DNA of 64,000 bases, taken from assembly GCA_947458585.1 (NCBI GenBank), contig CANGYY010000009.1:1-64000 (forward strand). The letters are read 5' to 3'. This stretch comes from Cyclobacteriaceae bacterium (GTDB taxonomy: Bacteria; Bacteroidota; Bacteroidia; Cytophagales; Cyclobacteriaceae). A program made the position numbers and the translations under genes. A model generated the notes under the pieces. The model was not told the origin of the DNA. It did no database searches and was given only the letters and a program-made list of their open reading frames with translations. Below are positions 56,604 to 64,000 of this stretch, piece by piece; position 1 is the stretch's first letter, and each line of letters opens with the position of its first letter.

Positions 56604-57878
56604 TTATTCAAAAACTCGTTTGTAGAACCAGCTATTGTCGTTGAGCGAAAAGCCTAAAGTAAAATTGACATAAGCTTCACGAATCAATCCATTATCCACT
56701 GTTCCTCTTCTTCCCACCTTCATTGCCATGTTCACCAAGGAGAGTTGGTTCACAGGAATTGAAGTACCAAAGTTGATGCCAATATCATTGATGGTGGTCT
56801 CATTTATAAAATAAGGTGTTCGCATCCATTCCAAGCCCATGCGATAGGTTGACCGATTCAATAGCTTATCAAAGTCAGTAAAGTCTGGCACTACTTGGAA
56901 TCCAAGCCCCACTTTTTGGGCTGCTTGAAGGCTTAAAGGTTGACCAAAGAAGTTTCTGTATTGAGAGAAATCTTGCATTTGCCCTTCTAAGCCAATCACG
57001 AATTTATTATTTTTCTCATAACTCACCCCAAATCCGTAGCGACTTGGCAGGTAAATATTTCCTTTTTCGTTGTTGGCAATCAAATCACCATCTGTTTTCG
57101 GACTGCTAGCTTGGCCAATTGGTGCCAATTTTGCAAAGGCTGTTCCATTAACGTCCCCAAATGTCTGATAAATGGCGCCAAGGTGGAGGTTGCTTTTTTC
57201 GGAAGTCTTAAAAAAGTAATGCGCACCCACCTTCAAAGCTACATCGGAGACGCTAATACGTTCGTAATACTCAGAAGCTCTTCCTACCTCAACTCCCTCC
57301 TTATCAAATACCAGCAATTGATTGGATCGGATGGAGGATCCAAAAAGGTACGAACCATGCACCCCAATACTTAAATTTTTGGCCAACAAGTACCCAAAAT
57401 TCACATAGGCCTCTGAAATACCCCCATCCCCTTCTAGGTAATTATTGGCAATCAAGGTGGAGTTTGCAATGGGACTATCCACTTTCAATCGATAATTGAT
57501 ACTGGAAATTTGACCCAAGCCCATGCCTGCAGTGAACTTACCGGTCTTGACAGGAAGGGAAAGAGCGATGTAGGAAAGTCCTCCACCATCTACCAACGAG
57601 TTTTCGGTGTCGTTGGCAACATCGATTCGCTTGTAGTTGAGGGAAGCCTGAAAATTAAAAATGGTATTGCGTGTGGTCAATGCCGGGTTTACAGCATTTG
57701 CGCTCCAACCTGTTCCAAAGCTGATGCCAAGACCACCCATGCCTTGGTTTTGAATTTGACCTCCGTAATTAAATTCCCCAATGCCTAACGCGCTGTAGGT
57801 GGAGGAACTATTTTGACCGAAGCCTTCTGAAATTAGTAATAGGGTGCTGAGCACACCCAACGCTAGTTTACGCAACAT
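56604..57878 (-). CDS. Outer membrane beta-barrel protein
   Basis: A 424-aa protein with signal peptide (about 1-21, LLISEGFG). It opens like the Bacteroidota porins of the FadL/PorV-like kind: SALGIGEFNYGGQIQNQGMGGLGISFGTGWSANAVNPA, then alternating strands to a C-terminal aromatic residue (WFYKRVFE, with the last strand SWFYKRVF). I infer an outer membrane barrel. The ATG overlaps the coaX end by 11 nt, so the two are translated from one message. Confidence 0.83.
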   Translation of the reverse strand: MLRKLALGVLSTLLLISEGFGQNSSSTYSALGIGEFNYGGQIQNQGMGGLGISFGTGWSANAVNPALTTRNTIFNFQASLNYKRIDVANDTENSLVDGGGLSYIALSLPVKTGKFTAGMGLGQISSINYRLKVDSPIANSTLIANNYLEGDGGISEAYVNFGYLLAKNLSIGVHGSYLFGSSIRSNQLLVFDKEGVEVGRASEYYERISVSDVALKVGAHYFFKTSEKSNLHLGAIYQTFGDVNGTAFAKLAPIGQASSPKTDGDLIANNEKGNIYLPSRYGFGVSYEKNNKFVIGLEGQMQDFSQYRNFFGQPLSLQAAQKVGLGFQVVPDFTDFDKLLNRSTYRMGLEWMRTPYFINETTINDIGINFGTSIPVNQLSLVNMAMKVGRRGTVDNGLIREAYVNFTLGFSLNDNSWFYKRVFE

Positions 57879-58584
57879 GGTGGTTTAGAATACAATTTAG
57901 TCCAATGAGTACTAAATTTGGGACTACAAATATGTGGTCTTTTGCCAATGAATCAAAAGATTCTGCATCCCCACCACATAGATAAATAGATATTTCGGGA
58001 AAATTAACGCGGTAGGCGGCAATAAATCCCGCCAATTCAAAATTTAATCCAGACCAAACCCCAATCTTCAAGCAGGAATCCGTGGAAGTTCCTTGCAGGG
58101 TTTTGGGAATAGGAGTTAGGGTTATCTCTGGAAGACTTGCCGTAAATGCATGCATGACTTTTGCCCGCATCTGGAGTCCGGGACTTATCGCCCCTCCTCG
58201 GTACACGCCTTGCACATCCACCAAGTCGTAAGTCACACAGGTTCCCAAATCAATCACCAAGGCCGCTTTTCGAGAAGCCAAGTGCCAGGCTCCTACTGCT
58301 GCTGCCAAGCGATCCAAGCCCAAACTTGCAGGGGTATCGTAGCCATTGACTAAGGGAATGGGGGTACTTGAAGTCAAAAATTCAACGGGAAACGGGAGCT
58401 TAGCCTCAAGTTCCTCCCTTCCCATTCGCACCGAACTGACCAAGCATTTTTGGAAAGACAATGCCGCCCATGAAACGACTCCTTGATCCAAATCAGCATA
58501 AACTGATTCTTCAAGCAACTCATCCCCGGCAAACAATGCCGACTTGATGCGTGAATTTCCAATGTCGATGACCAGATTTTTCAT
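57868..58584 (-). CDS. coaX: Type III pantothenate kinase
   Basis: A 238-aa ASKHA-fold kinase that phosphorylates pantothenate in the first step of coenzyme A synthesis. Motifs: phosphate-1 VIDIGNSRIKSALFAG, LGLDRLAAAVGAWHL, and phosphate-2 VIDLGTCVTYDLVD. It is the first gene of an operon running to surA, overlapping the outer membrane protein by 11 nt. Linking CoA supply to envelope genes is a recurring Bacteroidota arrangement, though the reason is not known. Confidence 0.95.
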   Translation of the reverse strand: MKNLVIDIGNSRIKSALFAGDELLEESVYADLDQGVVSWAALSFQKCLVSSVRMGREELEAKLPFPVEFLTSSTPIPLVNGYDTPASLGLDRLAAAVGAWHLASRKAALVIDLGTCVTYDLVDVQGVYRGGAISPGLQMRAKVMHAFTASLPEITLTPIPKTLQGTSTDSCLKIGVWSGLNFELAGFIAAYRVNFPEISIYLCGGDAESFDSLAKDHIFVVPNLVLIGLNCILNHHVA

Positions 58585-58676
58585 TTCTGGGGTAAATTAG
58601 GCATTAATAAAAAGACGATATTTAGGAGTCGCTAAATTCGAGTGGATTCTTGCGCAGACTTAACAATCTTTAACCC

Positions 58677-59753
58677 ATGCACCCAGAACGATACACCTTA
58701 ATCGGACTCATGTCAGGCACCTCAGGAGATGGCTTGGACCTAGCCCATTGCCATTTTGAGTACCTAGAGGGGAAGTGGAACTATGGAATTCTCCAAGCAG
58801 AAACTCGCCCATTTCCACTTGAACTCGGCTCTGCCCTAGCCTCTAGCCACCTGCTCTCGGGATTAGATCTGGCACTGCTAGATGTCCAGTTTGGCAAGTG
58901 GATGGGGGAGCAAGTAAATACCTTCTGTCTTCAGCACCAGGTCAAGCCCATGGCTGTGGCCTCGCATGGACATACCGTATTTCACCAACCCGAAAAGGGA
59001 CTGAGTCTACAGATTGGAAATGGTTGGGCCTTGCATCAAGCCTCTGGAGAAACGGTACTCGCGGATTTTCGCATGCTCGATGTGCAGTTTGGAGGTCAGG
59101 GAGCACCTCTAGTCCCCATTGGAGACCGGCTTCTTTTCCCACAAGTAGATTTTTGCATCAACCTGGGAGGCATTTCCAACCTTTCCCTTGAAAAAAATGG
59201 GCAGCGAATTGCGTTTGACTGCAGCCCTTTCAACCTGCTGCTCAATCGAGAGGCACAGAAATTAGGAAATCCCTACGACCAAGATGGCGCCTGGGCAAGA
59301 GCGGGAAATTTGGACCCCAAGCTACTTACCCAATTAAATGCGCTTCCTTTTTATGCGGTCTCGGGAGCGAAATCCCTGGGAAGAGAATCCATTGATCAGC
59401 TCTTCATTCCTCTATTGGATGAATGTGGGCTTTCCCCCAAAGATTGTTTAAGCACCTTAGTGGAGCATTTTGCAATTCAAATCGCTGCAATCATCCGAAC
59501 ACATGCCACCAAAGCGGCTCCAAGTGTACTCCTTACGGGTGGTGGGGCCTACAATCGTTATTTTGTGGAGCGATTGAATCATCATTTAAATCAAAATTGG
59601 GTGCAGGTGGAAGCAAGTAAGGAGCTCATTGAATTTAAGGAAGCCTTAATCTTCGCTTTTTTGGGAGTTTTAAAGTTGCGCGGGGAAGCGAATGCACTGG
59701 CTTCCGTGACAGGAGCAAGCCGGGATTCTTCCGGCGGGGCCATCTACAGGTAG
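58677..59753 (+). CDS. anmK: Anhydro-N-acetylmuramic acid kinase
   Basis: A 358-aa sugar kinase that opens and phosphorylates 1,6-anhydroMurNAc recovered from cell-wall turnover. The N-terminal MSGTSGDGLDLAH and FPQVDFCINLGGISNLS, FDCSPFNLLLN, and the ATP-site VLLTGGGAYNRYF are all typical of AnmK. The ATG at 58677 matches the usual start. It is divergent from coaX. No murQ is adjacent. Confidence 0.94.
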   Translation: MHPERYTLIGLMSGTSGDGLDLAHCHFEYLEGKWNYGILQAETRPFPLELGSALASSHLLSGLDLALLDVQFGKWMGEQVNTFCLQHQVKPMAVASHGHTVFHQPEKGLSLQIGNGWALHQASGETVLADFRMLDVQFGGQGAPLVPIGDRLLFPQVDFCINLGGISNLSLEKNGQRIAFDCSPFNLLLNREAQKLGNPYDQDGAWARAGNLDPKLLTQLNALPFYAVSGAKSLGRESIDQLFIPLLDECGLSPKDCLSTLVEHFAIQIAAIIRTHATKAAPSVLLTGGGAYNRYFVERLNHHLNQNWVQVEASKELIEFKEALIFAFLGVLKLRGEANALASVTGASRDSSGGAIYR

Positions 59754-59803
59754 AAAATTGAATCTCGCCAGTAAAAGGCAGGAGAGTGTGGGAAATATTT
59801 TTC

Positions 59804-59811
59804 TATTTTTG
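59804..59811 (+). promoter_or_regulatory. -7 element for the amino-acid dehydrogenase gene
   Basis: TATTTTTG matches TAnnTTTG and lies 24 nt before the ATG at 59836. It supports that start against the TTG at 59758. Confidence 0.5.
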
Positions 59812-59835
59812 GGGGGAATTATAAACCCAAACAAA

Positions 59836-61062
59836 ATGCTTGAGCTCCTCAAAAAATTTGAGAATAAATCCCCAGAAATCGTTTTTGAATGGAAAGATAG
59901 CGAAACCGAGGCCGAAGGCTGGGTCGTGATCAATTCTCTACGCGGTGGCGCAGCTGGCGGAGGTACCCGCATGCGAAAAGGCTTGGACAAGCGGGAGGTC
60001 GAATCCCTTGCCAAGACCATGGAGGTAAAGTTTACCGTATCGGGACCTGCCATTGGAGGCGCCAAATCTGGGATCAACTTTGACCCGGCAGATTCCAGAA
60101 AAGCGGGAGTACTGCAGCGCTGGTACAAAGCAGTAATGCCGCTCCTTAAAAATTACTACGGTACGGGAGGAGATCTCAACATCGATGAAATCCATGAAGT
60201 GATCCCCGTCACCGAATCTTATGGCCTTTGGCATCCGCAAGAGGGGATTGTCAACGGACACTTTCAGGCGAATGAACCCCAAAAAATTAGAAAAATTGGC
60301 CAATTGCGCCAAGGGGTGTCCAAGGTGCTTGAAGATCCCAAATTCACACCCAACGGCAGCAAAAAATACACCGTTGCCGACATGATCACAGGCTATGGAG
60401 TGGCAGAAGCCGTAAAACATTACTATGCCCTTTGGGGAGGTCAACTCGCTGGAAAGCGGGCAGTCATCCAAGGTTGGGGCAATGTGGGTGCAGCAGCAGC
60501 CTGCTTCTTGGCGGTGGAAGGAGTGAAAATCGTGGGGATTATTGACCGGATGGGAGGACTGATCCGAGAGGAGGGATTCAGTTTGGATGAAATCCGTGAT
60601 CTATTTTTAAAACGAGCCGGCAACCAACTTATCGCGAATGAGCTGCTTCCTTTTGAGGAAGTAAATGCCCAGATTTGGGATTTGAAAAGTGAGATTTTTA
60701 TTCCTGCAGCTGCCTCCCGACTGATTACTCAGGAGCAAGTGGAGCGCATGGTCGCGGCTGGCTTGCAAGTAATTTCCTGCGGCGCGAATGTCCCCTTTGC
60801 AGACCCTGAAATCTTCGTGGGCCCTACAGGAGTGTGGGCGGATGAGCAAGTGGCTGTAATTCCTGACTTCATCGCCAACTGTGGCATGGCTCGGGTATTT
60901 GCTTATTTAATGAGCGAGGGAGCGGAGGTGACCGACCAAGCGATATTTGCTGATGTGAGCAATACCATCTTGAAGGCACTTCAAAAGTCGCATGCCAAAA
61001 ATCAGGGGAAATCAAAACTCTCCCAAACTTCCTATGAAATAGCTCTAGCGCAGCTCATGTAA
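59836..61062 (+). CDS. Glu/Leu/Phe/Val dehydrogenase family protein
   Basis: A 408-aa NAD(P)-dependent amino-acid dehydrogenase. The ATG at 59836 (MLELLKKFENKSPEIVFEW) follows a promoter-like element. The catalytic region is SLRGGAAGGGTRMRKG and VKFTVSGPAIGGAKSGINFDP with the active Lys, and the Rossmann site is AVIQGWGNVGAAAACFLA. The longer spacing and GTGGDLNIDEIHEVIPVTE are typical of the Bacteroidota group, whose members are named leucine or glutamate dehydrogenase by automatic annotation. Together with GltBD it may set the glutamate balance, but the substrate is not decided. Confidence 0.9.
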   Translation: MLELLKKFENKSPEIVFEWKDSETEAEGWVVINSLRGGAAGGGTRMRKGLDKREVESLAKTMEVKFTVSGPAIGGAKSGINFDPADSRKAGVLQRWYKAVMPLLKNYYGTGGDLNIDEIHEVIPVTESYGLWHPQEGIVNGHFQANEPQKIRKIGQLRQGVSKVLEDPKFTPNGSKKYTVADMITGYGVAEAVKHYYALWGGQLAGKRAVIQGWGNVGAAAACFLAVEGVKIVGIIDRMGGLIREEGFSLDEIRDLFLKRAGNQLIANELLPFEEVNAQIWDLKSEIFIPAAASRLITQEQVERMVAAGLQVISCGANVPFADPEIFVGPTGVWADEQVAVIPDFIANCGMARVFAYLMSEGAEVTDQAIFADVSNTILKALQKSHAKNQGKSKLSQTSYEIALAQLM

Positions 61063-61285
61063 AAAATAGGCAGAGTAGGATTCAGAAGGAATATTTTGGC
61101 CTCTAGATCATTTTTAGTGACGATTTGGATCAACTTATCCACTCAAAAATTGCTATCACTCAAGATTTTTGAGTCAATTTCTTCCCCTTTGGTTAGGAAT
61201 TTTAGGATAAAGGGACTAGAATCGCTTATTAGAATGAATCAAACCCTAGATTAAACCAAATTCATCACCAAAAAAACCCAGAAAA

Positions 61286-62713
61286 ATGGAGTTATTAATT
61301 ATCATCATCTTTGTGGTCGGCTACCTAGCCATCGCGCTAGAGCATCCCATCAAGATCAACAAAACTGCTTCCGCTTTACTAACCGCAGTGATTTGTTGGA
61401 CCATTTTTACCGTTTCAGGTTCTCCTGACACCCTTTTAGAAAGCGAACGATACCTGAATTTTATCAAAGAATTAGGCGAAAAAGGAGATTATGCAGAATA
61501 TAAGTTTTTGGATGGTTCCCTGCAATTTTTCGATGAAATCGGTGGCAAAGCAGTAGCTTCAATTTCTGGAACAGAACTTCATTTGGAGTACGTGGTAGAG
61601 CAATTGGGCCACCACCTCAATGAAATCGCACAAATCCTCTTCTTCTTGATGGGAGCAATGACCATTGTGGAATTGGTAGATGCACACCATGGCTTCAAAT
61701 TCATCACCGACCGCATCAAAACTAAGAATCCTATTGCCCTCCTTTGGGTAGTATGTATTGTTGCCTTCTTCCTATCCTCTGTATTGGACAACCTAACTAC
61801 TACCATCGTGATGGTTTCGTTGGTGCGTAAATTGATTCCAGACAAGGAAATGCGCCTATTCTTTGCAGGGATGATTGTGATCGCTGCCAATGCAGGTGGA
61901 GCCTGGTCTCCAATTGGTGACGTGACGACGACCATGCTTTGGATTGGTGGACAGATCTCTGCTGCTGCCATCATGAAAGGCCTTTTTATCCCAAGCATTG
62001 TATGTACGCTAGTTCCTTTGATTTTCCTCACCTTCACCATGAAGGGGACTTTGGGCGAATTCAAGGAAGAAACTGAATCTTCTGCAGCTTCAGTTAAAAC
62101 CGGAAACCTGATGCTTATCCTTGGTATAGGCGCCTTGATCTCCGTACCTATCTTTAAAACAGTGACACACCTTCCTCCTTACATGGGTATGCTCCTAGGA
62201 TTAGGTATTCTTTGGGTAGTTTCTGAATTGATTAATCCAGATATGGACGAGTCAGAACGAAAGAATTTCACCGCAAGTCATGCCTTGGCTAAGATCGACA
62301 TGCCAAGCGTCTTGTTCTTCTTGGGCATTTTGCTTGCTGTAGGCTCTCTACAGTCCATGGGCACTTTGGCCAACTTTGCTGGCTACCTGAATACCAGCAT
62401 TGGTGACAATAGAATCATCATCACACTTATCGGTCTCCTTTCTGCCATTGTAGACAATGTGCCTTTGGTGGCTGCCAGCATGGGCATGTACAGCTTGGAG
62501 GCCTACCCTATGGATAACTTTATCTGGACTTACCTCGCTTATTGTGCGGGTACAGGAGGAAGTATCTTGATCATTGGCTCCGCTGCAGGTGTAGCGGCCA
62601 TGGGTATGGAAAAAATTGAATTTGGCTGGTACTTGAAGCGTATCTCTTTCCTTGCAGCACTCGGTTATTTTGCCGGAGCAGGGGTTTACTTACTCATGGA
62701 TAAGTTTTTTTGA
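61286..62713 (+). CDS. nhaD: NhaD-type sodium:proton antiporter
   Basis: A 475-aa ion transporter of the NhaD/ArsB superfamily with about 11-12 transmembrane helices. Marks: YLAIALEHPIKINKTASALL at the start, LSSVLDNLTTTIVMVSLVRKL, AANAGGAWSPIGDVTTTMLW, and the second half VDNVPLVAASMGMYSL and GTGGSILIIGSAAGVAAMGM. It exports Na+ in exchange for H+ and supports salt or alkaline tolerance, in keeping with a marine or saline habitat. It has its own strong terminator. Confidence 0.93.
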   Translation: MELLIIIIFVVGYLAIALEHPIKINKTASALLTAVICWTIFTVSGSPDTLLESERYLNFIKELGEKGDYAEYKFLDGSLQFFDEIGGKAVASISGTELHLEYVVEQLGHHLNEIAQILFFLMGAMTIVELVDAHHGFKFITDRIKTKNPIALLWVVCIVAFFLSSVLDNLTTTIVMVSLVRKLIPDKEMRLFFAGMIVIAANAGGAWSPIGDVTTTMLWIGGQISAAAIMKGLFIPSIVCTLVPLIFLTFTMKGTLGEFKEETESSAASVKTGNLMLILGIGALISVPIFKTVTHLPPYMGMLLGLGILWVVSELINPDMDESERKNFTASHALAKIDMPSVLFFLGILLAVGSLQSMGTLANFAGYLNTSIGDNRIIITLIGLLSAIVDNVPLVAASMGMYSLEAYPMDNFIWTYLAYCAGTGGSILIIGSAAGVAAMGMEKIEFGWYLKRISFLAALGYFAGAGVYLLMDKFF

Positions 62714-62731
62714 GCATTACCTAAACTAAAT

Positions 62732-62761
62732 AAAAAAAGGAGGCCTCTGCCTCCTTTTTTT
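62732..62761. terminator. Bidirectional terminator between nhaD and tag
   Basis: AAAAAAAGGAGGC and GCCTCCTTTTTTT (62732-62761) form a 13-bp stem with a CTCT loop. It serves nhaD on the plus strand and the convergent tag gene on the minus strand. Confidence 0.88.
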
Positions 62762-62766
62762 ATGCT

Positions 62767-63339
62767 TTAGAATTCCTGCTTTCGGAAGCAGGTATCTAGG
62801 TGGTCATTGACTAGGCCTGTAGCTTGCATATGGGCATACAGTACCGTGCTTCCCAAAAACTTGAATCCTCGCTTCTTCATGTCCTTGGCTAACAAATCAG
62901 ACTCTCGAGAAGTGGCGGGATAGGGCGCTCCAGGAGCGATGGAATTTCGGATGGGCTTACCCCCTACAAAACCCCAGATGTAATTCGTGAAGGTGCCAAA
63001 CTCGGCTTGAACCTCCTGAAAGCGTTGTGCATTGTTGATGGCAGCACGAATCTTCATCCCATTGCGAATGATTCCCTTGTCTTGAAGCAATTCCTGTACG
63101 TAGGATTCAGGGAAAAGGGCCACTTGCTCGTAATCAAAGTCTGCAAAAGCCTTTCTGTAACCGGCTCGCTTCCTCAATACGGTAGCCCAACTGAGTCCGG
63201 CCTGAGCACTTTCCAAAATCAAAAATTCAAAATGAATGCGGTCTTCATAGACTGGCACCCCCCACTCTTCATCGTGGTAGGTGATGTATTCGGGAAATCC
63301 CAGACACCAGGGGCAGCGTGATTTTTGCAAAGGTTCCAT
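62767..63339 (-). CDS. tag: DNA-3-methyladenine glycosylase I
   Basis: A 190-aa DNA repair enzyme that removes 3-methyladenine. Marks are the N-terminal CPWCLGFPEYITYHDEEWG with Cys and His zinc ligands, ILESAQAGLSWATVLRKRAGYRKAFADFD, and the C-terminal TGLVNDHLDTCF holding the remaining zinc ligands. No helix-hairpin-helix of the AlkA type is present. The length is normal for Tag. Confidence 0.95.
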   Translation of the reverse strand: MEPLQKSRCPWCLGFPEYITYHDEEWGVPVYEDRIHFEFLILESAQAGLSWATVLRKRAGYRKAFADFDYEQVALFPESYVQELLQDKGIIRNGMKIRAAINNAQRFQEVQAEFGTFTNYIWGFVGGKPIRNSIAPGAPYPATSRESDLLAKDMKKRGFKFLGSTVLYAHMQATGLVNDHLDTCFRKQEF

Positions 63340-63430
63340 GGGCCAAACCTCTACAATTTAGGCACAACAAACAAGACAGCGAGGCGACAAAGGAATTCCC
63401 ACGCCTAATCAAAATATTAGAGCTCGTGGC

Positions 63431-64000
63431 TTAAAGCGGGCTATTCCAAATACTCCAAGCCGCCTCTGCTTGCAATTCGAGCATGTCTTGTCCATTTTTT
63501 GCTTTTCCCCCACGAGTCATGCACACCTGCATCAGCCGAGTAATGGGAGGATTGTAAACCAAGTCATAGACAAGATGTCGACCATCCAGCTGCTCCAAGG
63601 GCAATTCGGGCATCCCTTCGACTTGAGGAAACGTACCCAACGGGGTGGTATTGATCACCAAAGGATGGTTTTGCAACCAGGCCTTATTCAGAAAAAGATC
63701 TTGATAGGTCAGTTGCCCTTCTTGCTTGGATCTGGAAACAATCCGGTAGGAAACTCCCAAGTCACGGAGTGCTTGCTGCACCGCCTTGGAAGCGCCCCCT
63801 GTACCCAGCACCAAAGCAGCCGGAATGGTGTCCCCAAGCCAAACTTGCAGCGATTGCTTGAAGCCGAGGTAATCTGTGTTGAACCCGACCTTTTTCCCAT
63901 CTCGAATGCGAATGCAATTCACCGCACCAATTCGTTCACAGGCTGGATCTAGCGCATCTAGGTAGGGGATTATTTGTTCCTTGTAGGGAATGGTCACTGA
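63431..64000 (-). CDS. aroE: Shikimate dehydrogenase, 5' end beyond the window
   Basis: The visible part is the last 189-190 residues; the window edge cuts the N-terminus, so the ATG at 63997 is internal (TIPYKEQI is the family motif near residue 60). It reduces 3-dehydroshikimate with NADPH in aromatic amino-acid synthesis. Visible marks are TIPYKEQIIP, AVNCIRIRDGKKVGFNTDYLGF (Asn and Asp), the NADP site VLGTGGASKAVQQAL, VINTTPLGTFP, and the end LELQAEAAWSIWN. Confidence 0.92.
   Translation of the reverse strand, partial: SVTIPYKEQIIPYLDALDPACERIGAVNCIRIRDGKKVGFNTDYLGFKQSLQVWLGDTIPAALVLGTGGASKAVQQALRDLGVSYRIVSRSKQEGQLTYQDLFLNKAWLQNHPLVINTTPLGTFPQVEGMPELPLEQLDGRHLVYDLVYNPPITRLMQVCMTRGGKAKNGQDMLELQAEAAWSIWNSPL

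Noticed and set aside
59670-60471. Antisense ORFs of 152 and 177 aa opposite anmK and the amino-acid dehydrogenase
   Set aside because: They are shadows of well-conserved genes on the plus strand.
61135-61143. Single DnaA-like box TTATCCACT before nhaD
   Set aside because: One copy with one mismatch is expected by chance; no cluster surrounds it.

Overview
The window looks like ordinary chromosome from a Bacteroidota bacterium, most likely order Cytophagales (Cyclobacteriaceae-like). Signs of this are the mutY-ssb-gldE order, FKBP lipoproteins beside nrnA and ndk, a TonB/carboxypeptidase-regulatory-domain receptor, a CrtD-type carotenoid desaturase, the coaX-to-surA outer-membrane operon, near absence of Shine-Dalgarno sequences, and Bacteroidota promoter motifs (TAnnTTTG) upstream of several genes. 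No prophage, insertion sequence, CRISPR array, tRNA or rRNA was seen. About 63 protein genes fill the window.

Layout. 0-15 kb: a 29-aa basic ribosomal-type protein, a TPR protein and HU on the minus strand, divergent from mutY-ssb-gldE; then gltBD (glutamate synthase), a Spy-like protein, yebC-yjjX, an unknown secreted protein, an M28 peptidase and a leftover C-terminal piece of a ClC chloride channel. 15.0-15.4 kb: an AT-rich gene-free stretch with three perfect and one near-perfect DnaA boxes, a candidate replication origin or DnaA-binding locus. 15.4-30.4 kb: mostly minus-strand housekeeping genes (mtgA, tcdA-tatD, a TonB-type receptor, Mn-type superoxide dismutase, tadA), a divergent pair of phosphate-transporter-like genes, deoC with a lysine/alanine-dehydrogenase-like enzyme, and an operon of nrnA with three FKBP lipoproteins. 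30.5-41 kb: ndk, crtD, a polysaccharide-initiation gene with methyltransferases, an MsbA-like exporter, a sarcosine-oxidase-like enzyme, and rbfA with a LolE-like permease. 41-50.8 kb: a GT-C-like membrane protein with a subtilase lipoprotein, glyA-tatC-rpiB, an AEC carrier, and DUF493-phhB-rsmI-suhB. 50.9-58.6 kb: an envelope operon coaX-OMP-TPR-lptC-small membrane protein-CNNM/CorC-surA/ppiD. 58.7-64 kb: anmK, an amino-acid dehydrogenase, nhaD, tag and a truncated aroE.

Together the genes serve central nitrogen metabolism (gltBD, amino-acid dehydrogenase), envelope building and protein folding outside the cytoplasm (mtgA, lptC, surA/ppiD-like, FKBPs, tatC, LolE-like, MsbA-like), DNA repair (mutY, ssb, tag) and ribosome maturation (rbfA, rsmI). 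The most notable points are the DnaA-box cluster, the orphan ClC/CBS remnant, a 38-bp near-palindrome in a divergent promoter region, a 14-bp perfect hairpin between ssb and gldE, and five convergent gene pairs whose stop codons touch or overlap. No clearly new multi-gene system was found; nearly all genes belong to known families.
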